Part shown: one piece after another, positions 54,038-62,152 of the stretch
How the letters are laid out: each line of letters begins with the position of its first letter
Position numbering within the stretch: the stretch's first letter is position 1
Source: Chitinophaga ginsengisegetis
GTDB taxonomy: Bacteria > Bacteroidota > Bacteroidia > Chitinophagales > Chitinophagaceae
DNA length: 64,000 nucleotides
Assembly: GCF_900168065.1 (NCBI RefSeq)
Contig: NZ_FUZZ01000001.1
Location: 930,001 to 994,000, forward strand
Reading direction: 5' to 3'
Notes under the pieces: generated by a model
Database searches by the model: none
Seen by the model: only the letters and a program-made list of their open reading frames with translations
What the model was told of the DNA's origin: nothing
Translations under genes and position numbers: made by a program

Positions 54038-55216
54038 TTATTTTACTGTTTGAAACGCCAGGGAGGCCGGTTTGTTCAAACGGACGTATAATATAACACA
54101 CAACACCAGCCCGGTAAATGCGAGCGCCGCGCCTACATATTCCGGTGAAGTATAACTATAGCCAGCTGCAAGGGGCAGTCCGCCCAGGAAAGCCCCCAGC
54201 GCATTCCCGATATTGGCGCTGGCCTGCATAGACGAAGAGGCCAGCATTTCCGCGCCTTTGGCGGTATTGATCATCAGCATCTGCATGGGTGCTATCACGG
54301 CAAAGGCAATGCTGCCGGTAACAAAGGTCATGATAATGGCAGGAACTTTATAGTGACTTACCAGGCTTACTATGAGCAGCGACAGGATCATGGCCAGCAA
54401 CAAAAATCCGGTAGTCACGATCGGTGAAAAACGGTCGGCCAGCCGGCCTCCCATAAAATTACCCACTGCCATGCCCACGCCGGCAATGATCATGATAATA
54501 GTGATCATATTGCTCTCAAAACCGGCTACCTCCGTCATCAATGGAGCGATATAACTGATCCAGGCGAAAAGTCCGCCGGTACCAATTGCAGATACCCCGA
54601 TGATGAGCCACATATCCATCTTTTTGAAAATACCCAGGCTTTCCAGGAAGCTGCTGTTATTGGTAACCGGTATCACTGGCATCCACAACTTCACGCTGCC
54701 CGCTGCCATCAGGGACACTACCCCCACTATAAGAAAGGAAATACGCCAGCTGTAATTATGCCCGATGTACGTTCCCAGCGGTACACCAATGATATTGGCA
54801 ATCGTTAGCCCTGCAAACATCACGGATACAGCGCTGGCTTCCTTTCCCGGCTCTGCCAAACGGCTGGCCACTACCGCGCCCATGCCAAAGAAAGCGCCAT
54901 GCGGCAATCCGGCAAACAAACGGGCTACTACCAGCCACTCATACCCCGGCGCAATGGCAAATAAACTGTTGAACAGTCCAAATGCCAGCATCAGCCCTAT
55001 CAATACCTTTTTCGGAGGAAAATTACCTGCCAGCGCTACCATCAGCGGAGCGCCTATTACTACACCCAGTGCGTAAGCCGAGATCAGGTGCCCGGCAACA
55101 GGAATAGTGATATCAAGCGAGTTGGCCACATCCGGCAAAACACCCATCATCATAAATTCCGTCATCCCTATACTAAAGCCTCCCATCGTGAGACTATATA
55201 AACTCAATTTTTTCAT
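54038..55216 (-). CDS. MFS transporter (sugar/drug efflux, AraJ-like)
   Basis: 392 residues and 12 expected helices. MGGFSIGMTEFMMMGVLPDVA with GHLISAYALGVVIGAPLMVALAGNFPPKKVLIG and LPHGAFFGMGAVVASRL mark the DHA1/AraJ group of exporters. It probably exports a sugar derivative or a drug. It is the first gene of an operon with the aldo/keto reductase, and a -7-like box (TAATTTTG) sits on the minus strand at 55249-55256, about 35 bases from the start. Confidence 0.88.
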   Translation of the reverse strand: MKKLSLYSLTMGGFSIGMTEFMMMGVLPDVANSLDITIPVAGHLISAYALGVVIGAPLMVALAGNFPPKKVLIGLMLAFGLFNSLFAIAPGYEWLVVARLFAGLPHGAFFGMGAVVASRLAEPGKEASAVSVMFAGLTIANIIGVPLGTYIGHNYSWRISFLIVGVVSLMAAGSVKLWMPVIPVTNNSSFLESLGIFKKMDMWLIIGVSAIGTGGLFAWISYIAPLMTEVAGFESNMITIIMIIAGVGMAVGNFMGGRLADRFSPIVTTGFLLLAMILSLLIVSLVSHYKVPAIIMTFVTGSIAFAVIAPMQMLMINTAKGAEMLASSSMQASANIGNALGAFLGGLPLAAGYSYTSPEYVGAALAFTGLVLCVILYVRLNKPASLAFQTVK

Positions 55217-55248
55217 CAGATTTTTGTGCGCTTATCGATTTGCAGACG

Positions 55249-55256
55249 CAAAATTA
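55249..55256 (-). promoter_or_regulatory. Candidate -7 element of the MFS/aldo-keto reductase operon
   Basis: Read on the minus strand the bases are TAATTTTG, an exact TAnnTTTG match placed about 33 bases before the MFS ATG. No -33 element was found at a proper distance. Confidence 0.4.
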
Positions 55257-55369
55257 CGACGGAACAAAATGGAGACACCAGTATATATAGGAGATATTTT
55301 TGTACAAATAGAAGAAAAAGGACCTGTGGACATCCTTCCTTCAGATTAGTTTATTAAATAAAAACAACC

Positions 55370-55377
55370 TATCTTTG
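55370..55377 (+). promoter_or_regulatory. Candidate -7 element of the EF-G leader transcript
   Basis: TATCTTTG exactly matches TAnnTTTG. Transcription would begin near 55383, just 15 bases before leader ORF 1. A -33 element is weak (TTAG at 55346-55349, gap 20). Confidence 0.5.
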
Positions 55378-55397
55378 CGGTGCAATTTAAAAAGTAT

Positions 55398-55517
55398 ATG
55401 AACAACTATCTCACATATCAGGCATGCAGTTACGCAACTACCGTTATCAGAGCGGTAATTGCAAGTACCCGCATTGTCTTAATTCAAGACGGGGAGGCAA
55501 ATCCATCCCGGATATGA
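55398..55517 (+). CDS. Putative leader peptide 1 of the EF-G attenuator (39 codons)
   Basis: ATG 55398 to TGA 55515-55517. The peptide starts MNNYLTYQACSYATTVIRAV and has Val/Ile/Thr-rich middle and an IQDGEANPSRI end. It starts about 15 bases after the predicted transcription start and ends 35 bases before a perfect terminator, the layout of a regulatory leader. Codons 32-34 (GGG GAG GCA, 55491-55499) and the bases at the stop (55516-55523) can each pair with the 5' arm of that terminator, so ribosome position on this ORF could decide termination. It may instead be part of a structured RNA that is not translated. Confidence 0.5.
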   Translation: MNNYLTYQACSYATTVIRAVIASTRIVLIQDGEANPSRI

Positions 55518-55549
55518 GAGGTTAATATATAACTCCTGAAATCTTTTTC

Positions 55550-55582
55550 AAGGGCCTCTTCATCCGAAGAGGCCTTTTTATT
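55550..55582 (+). terminator. Terminator 1 in the EF-G leader
   Basis: A 9-bp perfect stem (55553-55561 with 55566-55574), loop ATCC, then five T. It comes before EF-G and after no full gene, so it must be read through for EF-G expression from the upstream promoter. Confidence 0.85.
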
Positions 55583-55632
55583 TGCTTCCCCCCAATATCT
55601 CCAACAGTTTCTTTAGCAAACAATTAATCACA

Positions 55633-55695
55633 ATGAGCACCAACAGGAAATTTATTATTAAAGCATCAATGTCATTTACGCGGCTCGTCCGGTAA
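55633..55695 (+). CDS. Putative leader peptide 2 of the EF-G attenuator (20 codons)
   Basis: ATG 55633 to TAA 55693-55695. The peptide is basic and begins MSTNRKFIIKA. Bases 55641-55649 inside it pair perfectly over 9 bp with 55703-55711, between its stop and terminator 2. A translating ribosome would therefore open this helix. Its position between two terminators suggests a second control stage. Coding support is only the ORF, its start and its position. Confidence 0.45.
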   Translation: MSTNRKFIIKASMSFTRLVR

Positions 55696-55719
55696 TGCAG
55701 ACTTCCTGTTGTATAAAGC

Positions 55720-55754
55720 AAAGGCCGCTCATTACCAGATGAGGGGCCTTTTTT
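55720..55754 (+). terminator. Terminator 2 in the EF-G leader
   Basis: A 12-bp stem with one G-G mismatch (55720-55732 with 55739-55751), loop TACCAG, followed by T residues through 55754. It lies 25 bases before the EF-G start codon. Its outer arms share the GGCC/GGCC core and T tail of terminator 1. Confidence 0.8.
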
Positions 55755-55778
55755 AATTCCTTTTTTAAATAAGAATAT

Positions 55779-57854
55779 ATGAAACGCTTAGCGGATTTTA
55801 GAAATATAGGTATCATGGCACATGTCGATGCAGGTAAAACAACGCTTACAGAACGCATGCTTTACTTCACCGGCTTCACACATAAACTTGGCAACGTAGA
55901 CGAAGGCAACACCGTAATGGATAGCGACCCGCAGGAAGAAAAAAGAGGTATTACCATTTCCTCTGCTGCTATCACTACCTATTGGCAGCACCAGGATCAT
56001 ACCTGGCAGATCAATATCATTGATACGCCCGGCCACGTGGACTTCACCGCTGAAGTGGAGCGTTCATTGCGGGTGTTAGACAGCGCCGTAGCCGTATTCT
56101 GCGCCCGGTCCGGCGTACAGCCCCAGTCGGAAACAGTATGGCATCAGGCGAATCACTATAATATTCCCCGCATTGCGTTCATCAATAAAATGGACCGGCA
56201 GGGCGCGGATTTCCGCCGCGTAGTAAGCGACATACGCCAACGGCTAAACGCTAATGCGCTGCCGGTGCAATTGCCCATTGGTGCGGAAGATGACTTCACC
56301 GGGGTGATAGACCTCATTACCATGAAAGCGCTCGTATGGAACACCGCCGACGGTAAAACATATGAAACGCTCGATATCCCGGCGGCCTTGCTGAACGAAG
56401 CATTGGAAGCACGTAATTATTTACTGGAAGAATTGTCTCTGCTGGATGAATCCTTACTGAATAAATATACCACTGCTCCCAACAGTATTCTTCCGGAAGA
56501 CATTTACACCGCACTGCGCGGTGCTACCATCCGCCTGGAAGCCGTACCCGTACTGGCTGGCGCCGCCTATAAGAACAAAGGTATACAGCCCCTGCTCGAT
56601 GCAGTGGCTACCTATCTTCCTGCGCCTTCAGACATTGGCGATGTAAAAGCCACTGATCCGGAAACGGAAGCAACAGTGATGATTCCCGTTAGCGAAAGTG
56701 CGCCGCTGGCTGCACTGGCGTTTAAGATCATCACCGACGACTACGTAGGGAAGTTAACGTTAGTACGTGTATATGCAGGCGTATTGCGCAACGGCGATAC
56801 ACTCTGGAACAGCCGCACCGGCCGCAAGGTCAGGATCAGCCGTTTGATGCGGATCATGTCCGATAAATATGAGACAGTGGAAGAGATAGGCGCCGGCGAT
56901 ATCGGCGCGGTAGTAGGACTGAAAGATGTGAAAACAGGCGACTCCCTTTCGCATCCGGATCACCCGGTATTGCTGGAAAAAATCAGCTTCCCGGAACCCA
57001 TGATCGGGTATGCGATTGAGGCGAAATCTGCGAAAGATAATGATAAACTGGGCGATGCCTTAAACAGGTTGCTGGAAGAAGATCCTACGCTCACCGTAAC
57101 AGTGGATAACGCTACCGGCCAAACGATTTTGAAAGGTATGGGCGAACTCCACCTGGAAGTGGTGCTGGAAAAGCTGGCCACACAATATCATCTCGATATC
57201 AACAAAGGACAGCCGCAGATCGCGTACAAGGAAATATTTACGCAGGCCGTTACCCATCGTGAAGTGTATAAGAAACAAAACGGTGGCTCCGGTAACTTTG
57301 CGGACATCCAGTTTGAATTATCACCCGGCGATGAACAGGCAACAGGACTGGAATTTATCAACGAAATCAAAGGCGGTGCTATTCCAAAAGAATTCATCCC
57401 TGCGATCAGTAAAGGTTTCGAGTCGGCCATGCACAACGGCGCCCTGGCAGGTTATCCCGTAAAGTCCATGCGCGTGAGATTGCTGGATGGTTCCATTCAT
57501 AGCAACGACTCCCACGCCCTGGATTTTGAACACGCAGCTATCACCGGGTTCAAAAGCGTAGCGGCGAAAGCCGCTCCCCGCCTGCTGGAACCCTGGATGA
57601 AAGTAACGGTAACCATGCCGGAAGAATTTACCGGCACCCTCACCGGCGACCTGAACCGGCGCCGCGGTGTGATCAAACAAATGGAGATGGATGGATCTGT
57701 GCAAACCATCACCGCAATGGTACCATTATCCGAATTATTCGGTTATATAACGGTATTGCGTACACTCTCTTCCGGAAGGGCCGCTGCTTCGCTCACATTC
57801 GACAGCTACCAGACCGTTCCCGGTAATATTACCAGTCATATGCTGGTGAAATAA
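55779..57854 (+). CDS. fusA: Elongation factor G paralogue (stand-alone EF-G)
   Basis: 691 residues, full EF-G length. The GTPase motifs are intact: AHVDAGKTT (14-22), RGITISSAA (switch), DTPGH (82-86), NKMD (136-139) and GAAYKNKG (G5 region). Domain II ([17 protein letters not shown]), III ([19 protein letters not shown]), IV ([22 protein letters not shown]) and V follow. It lacks the str operon neighbours (rpsL, rpsG, tuf), so it is likely a second EF-G. Bacteroidota commonly carry an EF-G2 used under starvation or for ribosome rescue; whether this is that type cannot be told here. An attenuator-like leader precedes it. Confidence 0.93.
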   Translation: MKRLADFRNIGIMAHVDAGKTTLTERMLYFTGFTHKLGNVDEGNTVMDSDPQEEKRGITISSAAITTYWQHQDHTWQINIIDTPGHVDFTAEVERSLRVLDSAVAVFCARSGVQPQSETVWHQANHYNIPRIAFINKMDRQGADFRRVVSDIRQRLNANALPVQLPIGAEDDFTGVIDLITMKALVWNTADGKTYETLDIPAALLNEALEARNYLLEELSLLDESLLNKYTTAPNSILPEDIYTALRGATIRLEAVPVLAGAAYKNKGIQPLLDAVATYLPAPSDIGDVKATDPETEATVMIPVSESAPLAALAFKIITDDYVGKLTLVRVYAGVLRNGDTLWNSRTGRKVRISRLMRIMSDKYETVEEIGAGDIGAVVGLKDVKTGDSLSHPDHPVLLEKISFPEPMIGYAIEAKSAKDNDKLGDALNRLLEEDPTLTVTVDNATGQTILKGMGELHLEVVLEKLATQYHLDINKGQPQIAYKEIFTQAVTHREVYKKQNGGSGNFADIQFELSPGDEQATGLEFINEIKGGAIPKEFIPAISKGFESAMHNGALAGYPVKSMRVRLLDGSIHSNDSHALDFEHAAITGFKSVAAKAAPRLLEPWMKVTVTMPEEFTGTLTGDLNRRRGVIKQMEMDGSVQTITAMVPLSELFGYITVLRTLSSGRAAASLTFDSYQTVPGNITSHMLVK

Positions 57855-57857
57855 AAT

Positions 57858-57898
57858 GAAAAAGGTGAAGGACATAATCCTTCACCTTTTCTTTATAC
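57858..57898. terminator. Bidirectional terminator between EF-G and the NTF2-like lipoprotein gene
   Basis: A 13-bp perfect stem (57860-57872 with 57878-57890) with a 5-base loop, flanked by A and T tracts, between convergent stop codons. Confidence 0.9.
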
Positions 57899-57912
57899 GA
57901 TAAAACCATTCA

Positions 57913-58509
57913 CTATTGTAACACCTCACGATCGCTGTGAACATCCTGGTAAAATTTCTTTACCAGCCGGCTATCCGGCAAAGAGTTCAACACGGCGATA
58001 AACCATTTTCCGTCTTTCTTCACCACCTTTCCTTTGTAATAACCAACAGACATCAGTTGAATCTGCCCGGTGGTAAGGTCTGTCCAGAGGTTACTGGCGT
58101 ACATCGTTACCCGCACGGTATCATTGGTGCCAGGGTAAAACTGCATATTGGAAATAAGGTGCCTCGACTGGTAATGCGTATTCCGGATACTCATTACCAG
58201 GGAATCTATTTTAGCGGTCCAGTTTTGTTTACCTTTTAATTTCACCCCGTCTATTTCACCACGGATGTTATCATCCATAAACTCCACGCATTTATTCAGA
58301 TCGCTGTTATCGAAATGCTCGCAGAAACCATAAATCACTTTTTCAATCTGTTGCTGTTCCCGGTATCCCAGCTCATGGGTATTGGAAACATCCGGTAAAA
58401 CGGCAGCAGTGCTGTCTGTATTTGTTTTTTCTTCGGGAGATGTGTGGCAGGAAAAGAGGCCTATGGTGCTAAGAACAAGCGCAGTGGCGAATAGGAAAAA
58501 TCTTGACAT
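57913..58509 (-). CDS. NTF2/SnoaL-like lipoprotein of unknown function
   Basis: About 198 residues from ATG 58509, giving the lipoprotein signal SRFFLFATALVLSTIGLFSCHT (lipobox LFSC). The mature domain is an NTF2/SnoaL-like cone: QQIEKVIYGFCEHFDNSDLNKCVEFMDDN, IDSLVMSIRNTHYQSRHLISNMQF, VRVTMYASNLWTD and KVVKKDGKWFIAVLNSL. Members bind or convert small polyketide or steroid-like ligands, but many have no activity. A 16-bp inverted repeat lies right before the start. It follows the DusB gene on the same strand. Confidence 0.75.
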   Translation of the reverse strand: MSRFFLFATALVLSTIGLFSCHTSPEEKTNTDSTAAVLPDVSNTHELGYREQQQIEKVIYGFCEHFDNSDLNKCVEFMDDNIRGEIDGVKLKGKQNWTAKIDSLVMSIRNTHYQSRHLISNMQFYPGTNDTVRVTMYASNLWTDLTTGQIQLMSVGYYKGKVVKKDGKWFIAVLNSLPDSRLVKKFYQDVHSDREVLQ

Positions 58510-58514
58510 CTTAT

Positions 58515-58571
58515 AAATTTTATGATATAACAAAACAAACGCATAATTAGTTTTATTATATCATAAAATTT
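58515..58571. repeat. 16-bp AT-rich inverted repeat upstream of the NTF2-like lipoprotein gene
   Basis: AAATTTTATGATATAA at 58515-58530 and its exact reverse complement at 58556-58571, with 25 bases between. The first arm ends 6 bases upstream (minus-strand sense) of the lipoprotein ATG. It could be an operator for a dimeric regulator, or a stem in the leader or DusB 3' end. Confidence 0.75.
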
Positions 58572-58576
58572 TCTGT

Positions 58577-59614
58577 CTATAATGGGCACTTCTGATGATA
58601 ATCAATTAATTCAATCGGGGCGTTAGCCAGCTCAATACCTTTGTAGTAGGCTTCAATCTCATCCAGTACAGCTTCTACCTCTTCCACGGTTTTCATAGTC
58701 ACCAGCCGCGTACGGAATTGTTTGATATCAGGTAACCCCTTCAGGTAATTGGCATAGCAGCCACGCATTTCGTTGATCCCCTGTACCGGTCCTTTCCATT
58801 CTACCGACAGGCGGAGGTGTTTCTTACTTACGGCAATGCGTTCTTCCAGGGTGGGGCCGGCCATTATTTCACCGGTATTCACATAGTGTTTGATCTCCCG
58901 GAATAACCACGGATAGCCAATCACCGCGCGGCCAATCATGATGCCATCCACGCCGTAACGGTTTTTATACTCCAGCGCCTTCTGCGGGCTGTTGATATCT
59001 CCATTGCCAAAAATGGGAATATGTATACGGGGATTGTTTTTTACTTTGCCGATGAGGGTCCAGTCGGCTTCGCCTTTGTACATCTGGCAACGGGTGCGTC
59101 CGTGAATCGCCAGGGCTTTGATGCCTACATCCTGCAACCGTTCTGCTACTTCTTCGATATTCTTTGAGTCGTCGTCCCATCCCAGCCTGGTTTTCACGGT
59201 AACAGGCAGCTTAGTGGCCTTTACGCAGGCTTCGGTGAGCCGCACCATCAGGTCGAGGTCCTTCAGCACACCGGCGCCGGCGCCTCTTCCGGCCACCTTT
59301 TTCACAGGACAGCCAAAATTGATATCCAGCAGGTCAGGATTGGTAACATCTACGATCCTGGCCGCCATCGCCAGGCTGTCTTCATCCCCGCCAAAGATCT
59401 GTATCCCCACCGGGCGCTCATATTCAAAAATATCGAGCTTCTTCCTGCACTTAATGGCATCACGGATCAACCCTTCACTGGAAATAAATTCCGTGTACAT
59501 CAGGTCAGCGCCGGCATCCTTGCATACCGCCCGGAAAGGCGGATCACTCACATCCTCCATAGGCGCCAGCAGCAAAGGAAAATCAGGAAGCGTTATGTTA
59601 TCAATCTTTACCAA
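58577..59614 (-). CDS. dusB: tRNA-dihydrouridine synthase (DusB type)
   Basis: 345 residues, the full Dus length. FMN-binding PLLLAPMEDVSDPPFR opens the barrel; NPDLLDINFGCPVKKVAGRGAG carries the catalytic Cys102. VKTRLGWDDDS and IPIFGNGDINSPQKALEY are the other family hallmarks. The C-terminal helical domain (KHLRLSVEWKGPVQGINEMRGCYANYLKG) recognises tRNA. It reduces uridine in the D-loop. Its -7-like box, read on the minus strand as TATCTTTG (59640-59647), sits about 26 bases before the ATG. Confidence 0.95.
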   Translation of the reverse strand: MVKIDNITLPDFPLLLAPMEDVSDPPFRAVCKDAGADLMYTEFISSEGLIRDAIKCRKKLDIFEYERPVGIQIFGGDEDSLAMAARIVDVTNPDLLDINFGCPVKKVAGRGAGAGVLKDLDLMVRLTEACVKATKLPVTVKTRLGWDDDSKNIEEVAERLQDVGIKALAIHGRTRCQMYKGEADWTLIGKVKNNPRIHIPIFGNGDINSPQKALEYKNRYGVDGIMIGRAVIGYPWLFREIKHYVNTGEIMAGPTLEERIAVSKKHLRLSVEWKGPVQGINEMRGCYANYLKGLPDIKQFRTRLVTMKTVEEVEAVLDEIEAYYKGIELANAPIELIDYHQKCPL

Positions 59615-59639
59615 AATCTATATTTTTTCGCAGCAGCCG

Positions 59640-59647
59640 CAAAGATA
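59640..59647 (-). promoter_or_regulatory. Candidate -7 element of the dusB gene
   Basis: Read on the minus strand it is TATCTTTG, exact to TAnnTTTG, placed about 26 bases before the start codon. The inverted repeat at 59658-59684 falls where a -33 region would be. Confidence 0.5.
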
Positions 59648-59657
59648 AAGATATTAC

Positions 59658-59708
59658 GCGGATTTTGCCTTAGACAAAATCCGCAGAAAGACCATCGCCG
59701 GAGGCGAT
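59658..59708. repeat. Two adjacent inverted repeats in the dusB-oxidoreductase divergent region
   Basis: A 10-bp perfect repeat (GCGGATTTTG at 59658-59667 with CAAAATCCGC at 59675-59684) and a 6-bp one (59694-59699 with 59703-59708) lie between divergent genes. They may be a regulator binding site near the dusB promoter or transcript structure. Confidence 0.5.
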
Positions 59709-59781
59709 CCCCCTTTTATTCGCAAAATTTACTTACTTTTCGTTGGTATAATCTTTGGCCCCGCATCCTAAATCTTTCCGT

Positions 59782-61170
59782 ATGCAGAAATTTGACGCAA
59801 TAGTAATCGGATCCGGTCAGGGTGGAAACCCGCTGGCAAAAAAACTGGAAGAAAAAGGCTGGAAAACTGCTATCATTGAACAACGCTATGCCGGTGGCAC
59901 CTGCATTAACGACGGCTGCACCCCTACCAAAGCAATGATCGCCTGCGCAAAAGTGGCACATACTGTTTTTCATAGTAAAGACTGGGGCGTTCACAGCCAC
60001 GGGTTCATGGTGGATCTGCCTTTTATTGTAGCCCGGAAAAATAATATCGTAACAGAATTCCGCGGAGGAACAATCAAAGGTTTACAATCAAACAATGTAA
60101 GCATCTTCATGGGAACGGCTGTCTTCACCGGTCATAAAACAATCAAGGTAACCGGGCATAAGGGAGAAGAAAATATACTAACAGCAGATCACATTTTTAT
60201 CAATACCGGCGCCACGCCTTTCATTCCGCCCATCCCTGGTCTTGCGGATGTACCGTATCTCACTTCCACCACACTGCTCGATGAAGTAACAATTCCGAAG
60301 GAACTGATCATTCTAGGAGGCAGTTACATCGCGCTGGAAATGGGACAGCTCTATCAACGTTTAGGCAGTCACGTTACCGTGATAGAATCCGCTTCACAAC
60401 TGGTATCAAAAGAAGATGCCGATGTGGCGGCAGTGATAAAAAAAATGCTGGAGTCGGAAAACATGCAGATCCACACGGGTACACAGGTAACCCATATATC
60501 CCGCAACGGGAAAAAGATCAGCGTGGATATTACTACCGGGGAAGATAAAGACACTATAACGGGTACGCATATACTAATAGCAACCGGCCGCACGCCACAA
60601 ACTGCAGCGCTGCAACTGCAGCAAACAAATGTACTCACGGATGAAAAGGGATTTATACAGGTAAACGACAAGCTGGAAACCTCCGAACCTGGCATCTATG
60701 CCCTCGGCGATGTAAAAGGCGGTCCTGCATTCACACATATCTCCTACAACGATCATCTCATTATTTATAAGAACCTTTTTGAAAATGCAAACACCGGTAT
60801 AAAAGACCGTCAGGTGCCTTATTGTATGTTCACCGATCCGCAACTCGGACGTATCGGCATTACGGAGAAAGAAGCGCGGAAAGAAGGTATCCCGTTTAAA
60901 ATAGCCTGCCTGAGTATGGACAAAGTTGCCAGGGCCATAGAAACGGGGCAAACAAGAGGTTTTATGAAAGCGCTGGTGCATGAACATACCAATAAAATCC
61001 TGGGCGCCGCTGTAATAGGCACAGAAGGCGGCGAAATCATGTCTATCCTGCAAATGGCCATGCTGGGCGGTATCACCGCCACCCAGATACGCGAAATGGT
61101 GTTTGCCCATCCGCTCTATGCAGAATCATTAAACAATCTCTTTATGACCCTGGAGAAACCTGCTCCATAA
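59782..61170 (+). CDS. Class I pyridine nucleotide-disulfide oxidoreductase
   Basis: About 462 residues from ATG 59782; a TTG at 59755 is rejected because the ATG puts the FAD motif DAIVIGSGQGGNPLAKKL at the N-terminus. The redox pair is in GGTCINDGCTPTKAM (Cys41 and Cys46). NAD(P)H site GGSYIALEMGQLYQRLG and the C-terminal FAHPLYAESL (His base) complete the fold. The mercuric-reductase-like length lacks the MerA N-terminal metal domain and C-terminal Cys pair. It reduces a disulfide or quinone; possible partners include a thiol such as ergothioneine disulfide made by the downstream genes, but this is speculation from position. 34 bases precede the ABC ATPase gene. Confidence 0.9.
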   Translation: MQKFDAIVIGSGQGGNPLAKKLEEKGWKTAIIEQRYAGGTCINDGCTPTKAMIACAKVAHTVFHSKDWGVHSHGFMVDLPFIVARKNNIVTEFRGGTIKGLQSNNVSIFMGTAVFTGHKTIKVTGHKGEENILTADHIFINTGATPFIPPIPGLADVPYLTSTTLLDEVTIPKELIILGGSYIALEMGQLYQRLGSHVTVIESASQLVSKEDADVAAVIKKMLESENMQIHTGTQVTHISRNGKKISVDITTGEDKDTITGTHILIATGRTPQTAALQLQQTNVLTDEKGFIQVNDKLETSEPGIYALGDVKGGPAFTHISYNDHLIIYKNLFENANTGIKDRQVPYCMFTDPQLGRIGITEKEARKEGIPFKIACLSMDKVARAIETGQTRGFMKALVHEHTNKILGAAVIGTEGGEIMSILQMAMLGGITATQIREMVFAHPLYAESLNNLFMTLEKPAP

Positions 61171-61204
61171 TGAGCAATTTTTTCCACAATCTGATATATA
61201 CCGA

Positions 61205-62143
61205 ATGATTAAACTGTCGAATGTTTCCAAATATTTTGGTCCGGAAAAAAAAGCGGTCGATGATATTTCCTTTGAAGTAAAAGAAGGGGAAACACTGGTG
61301 CTGCTGGGCACCAGCGGTTGCGGTAAAACCACTACCCTCCGCATGATCAACCGTTTGCTGGAAGCCGACAGTGGTCAGATTTTTATAAACGGCAAAGAAA
61401 TACGGGAACTGTCTCCTGAAATACTCCGGCGCAACATCGGCTATGTATTACAAAACACCGGGTTGTTCCCTCACTACACCGTGAGCGATAACATCGGCCT
61501 CGTACCCTCCCTGCTGAAGTGGGATAAAAAACGTATCCACGACCGTACCACTACGCTCATGGATAAACTCCATTTACCCGCGGCCACCTACGCAGAAGTA
61601 TATCCGCAACAACTCAGCGGCGGACAGCAGCAGCGCGTTGGCCTGGCCCGCGCGCTGGCCGCAGATCCGCCGGTACTCCTCATGGATGAACCCTTCGGCG
61701 CGCTGGACCCGCTCACACGCATCAGCGTCAGGAAAGAGTTCAAATCGCTCGATGAAATCAGCCACCGGACCATCATCCTGGTAACACATGATGTGGAAGA
61801 AGCCTTTGAACTGGGCCACCGGATCTGTTTGATGAATGAAGGACGTATCCAGCAACTGGGCACGCCCGCAGAACTGATCTTCCATCCGGCCAACGATTTT
61901 GTAAGGTCGTTCCTCGATCCGCAACGACTGCAGCTGGAACTGAAATCCCTGCAAATAAAAGATCTTTGGCAATGGCTGCCATCTGCCGCTACACCGGGAA
62001 ACGGACAACTAGCTGCTTCCAGCACCTGCTGGGATGCCCTGGAAGCTATCACGCACCAGCCGGTAACTGTAACGCATGAACAGGAACAAAAAATAATTGA
62101 CGGGAATGGACTGATGGAGGCAATAGCTGCCTACAAAAATTAA
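61205..62143 (+). CDS. ABC transporter ATPase, OpuCA/EgtV type
   Basis: 312 residues. Walker A GTSGCGKTT (35-43), signature LSGGQQQRVGLARAL (137-151), Walker B VLLMDEPFGALD and switch VTHDVEEAFELG are all present. The close match in style is to the quaternary-amine (osmoprotectant) uptake ATPases. The CBS tandem typical of OpuAA/OpuCA at the C-terminus is missing or reduced to about 70 residues, so regulation may be lost. It works with the permease-SBP gene 9 bases downstream and probably co-transcribes with the oxidoreductase and EgtB-like gene. Confidence 0.9.
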   Translation: MIKLSNVSKYFGPEKKAVDDISFEVKEGETLVLLGTSGCGKTTTLRMINRLLEADSGQIFINGKEIRELSPEILRRNIGYVLQNTGLFPHYTVSDNIGLVPSLLKWDKKRIHDRTTTLMDKLHLPAATYAEVYPQQLSGGQQQRVGLARALAADPPVLLMDEPFGALDPLTRISVRKEFKSLDEISHRTIILVTHDVEEAFELGHRICLMNEGRIQQLGTPAELIFHPANDFVRSFLDPQRLQLELKSLQIKDLWQWLPSAATPGNGQLAASSTCWDALEAITHQPVTVTHEQEQKIIDGNGLMEAIAAYKN

Positions 62144-62152
62144 CACAACGGC

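Noticed and set aside
55269..55349. 26-codon ORF (METPVYIGDIFVQ...) upstream of the EF-G leader
   Set aside because: It overlaps the MFS promoter region, has no promoter of its own that fits and lies upstream of the leader promoter box, so it has no clear link to EF-G. Left as a possible remnant.
55779..57854. Tet(Q/M)-type ribosome protection protein
   Set aside because: The G-domain motifs and overall pattern follow EF-G ([26 protein letters not shown]), not the Tet proteins.
59782..61170. Mercuric reductase
   Set aside because: No N-terminal heavy-metal domain, no C-terminal cysteine pair and no merR/merT neighbours; only the general disulfide reductase fold is supported.
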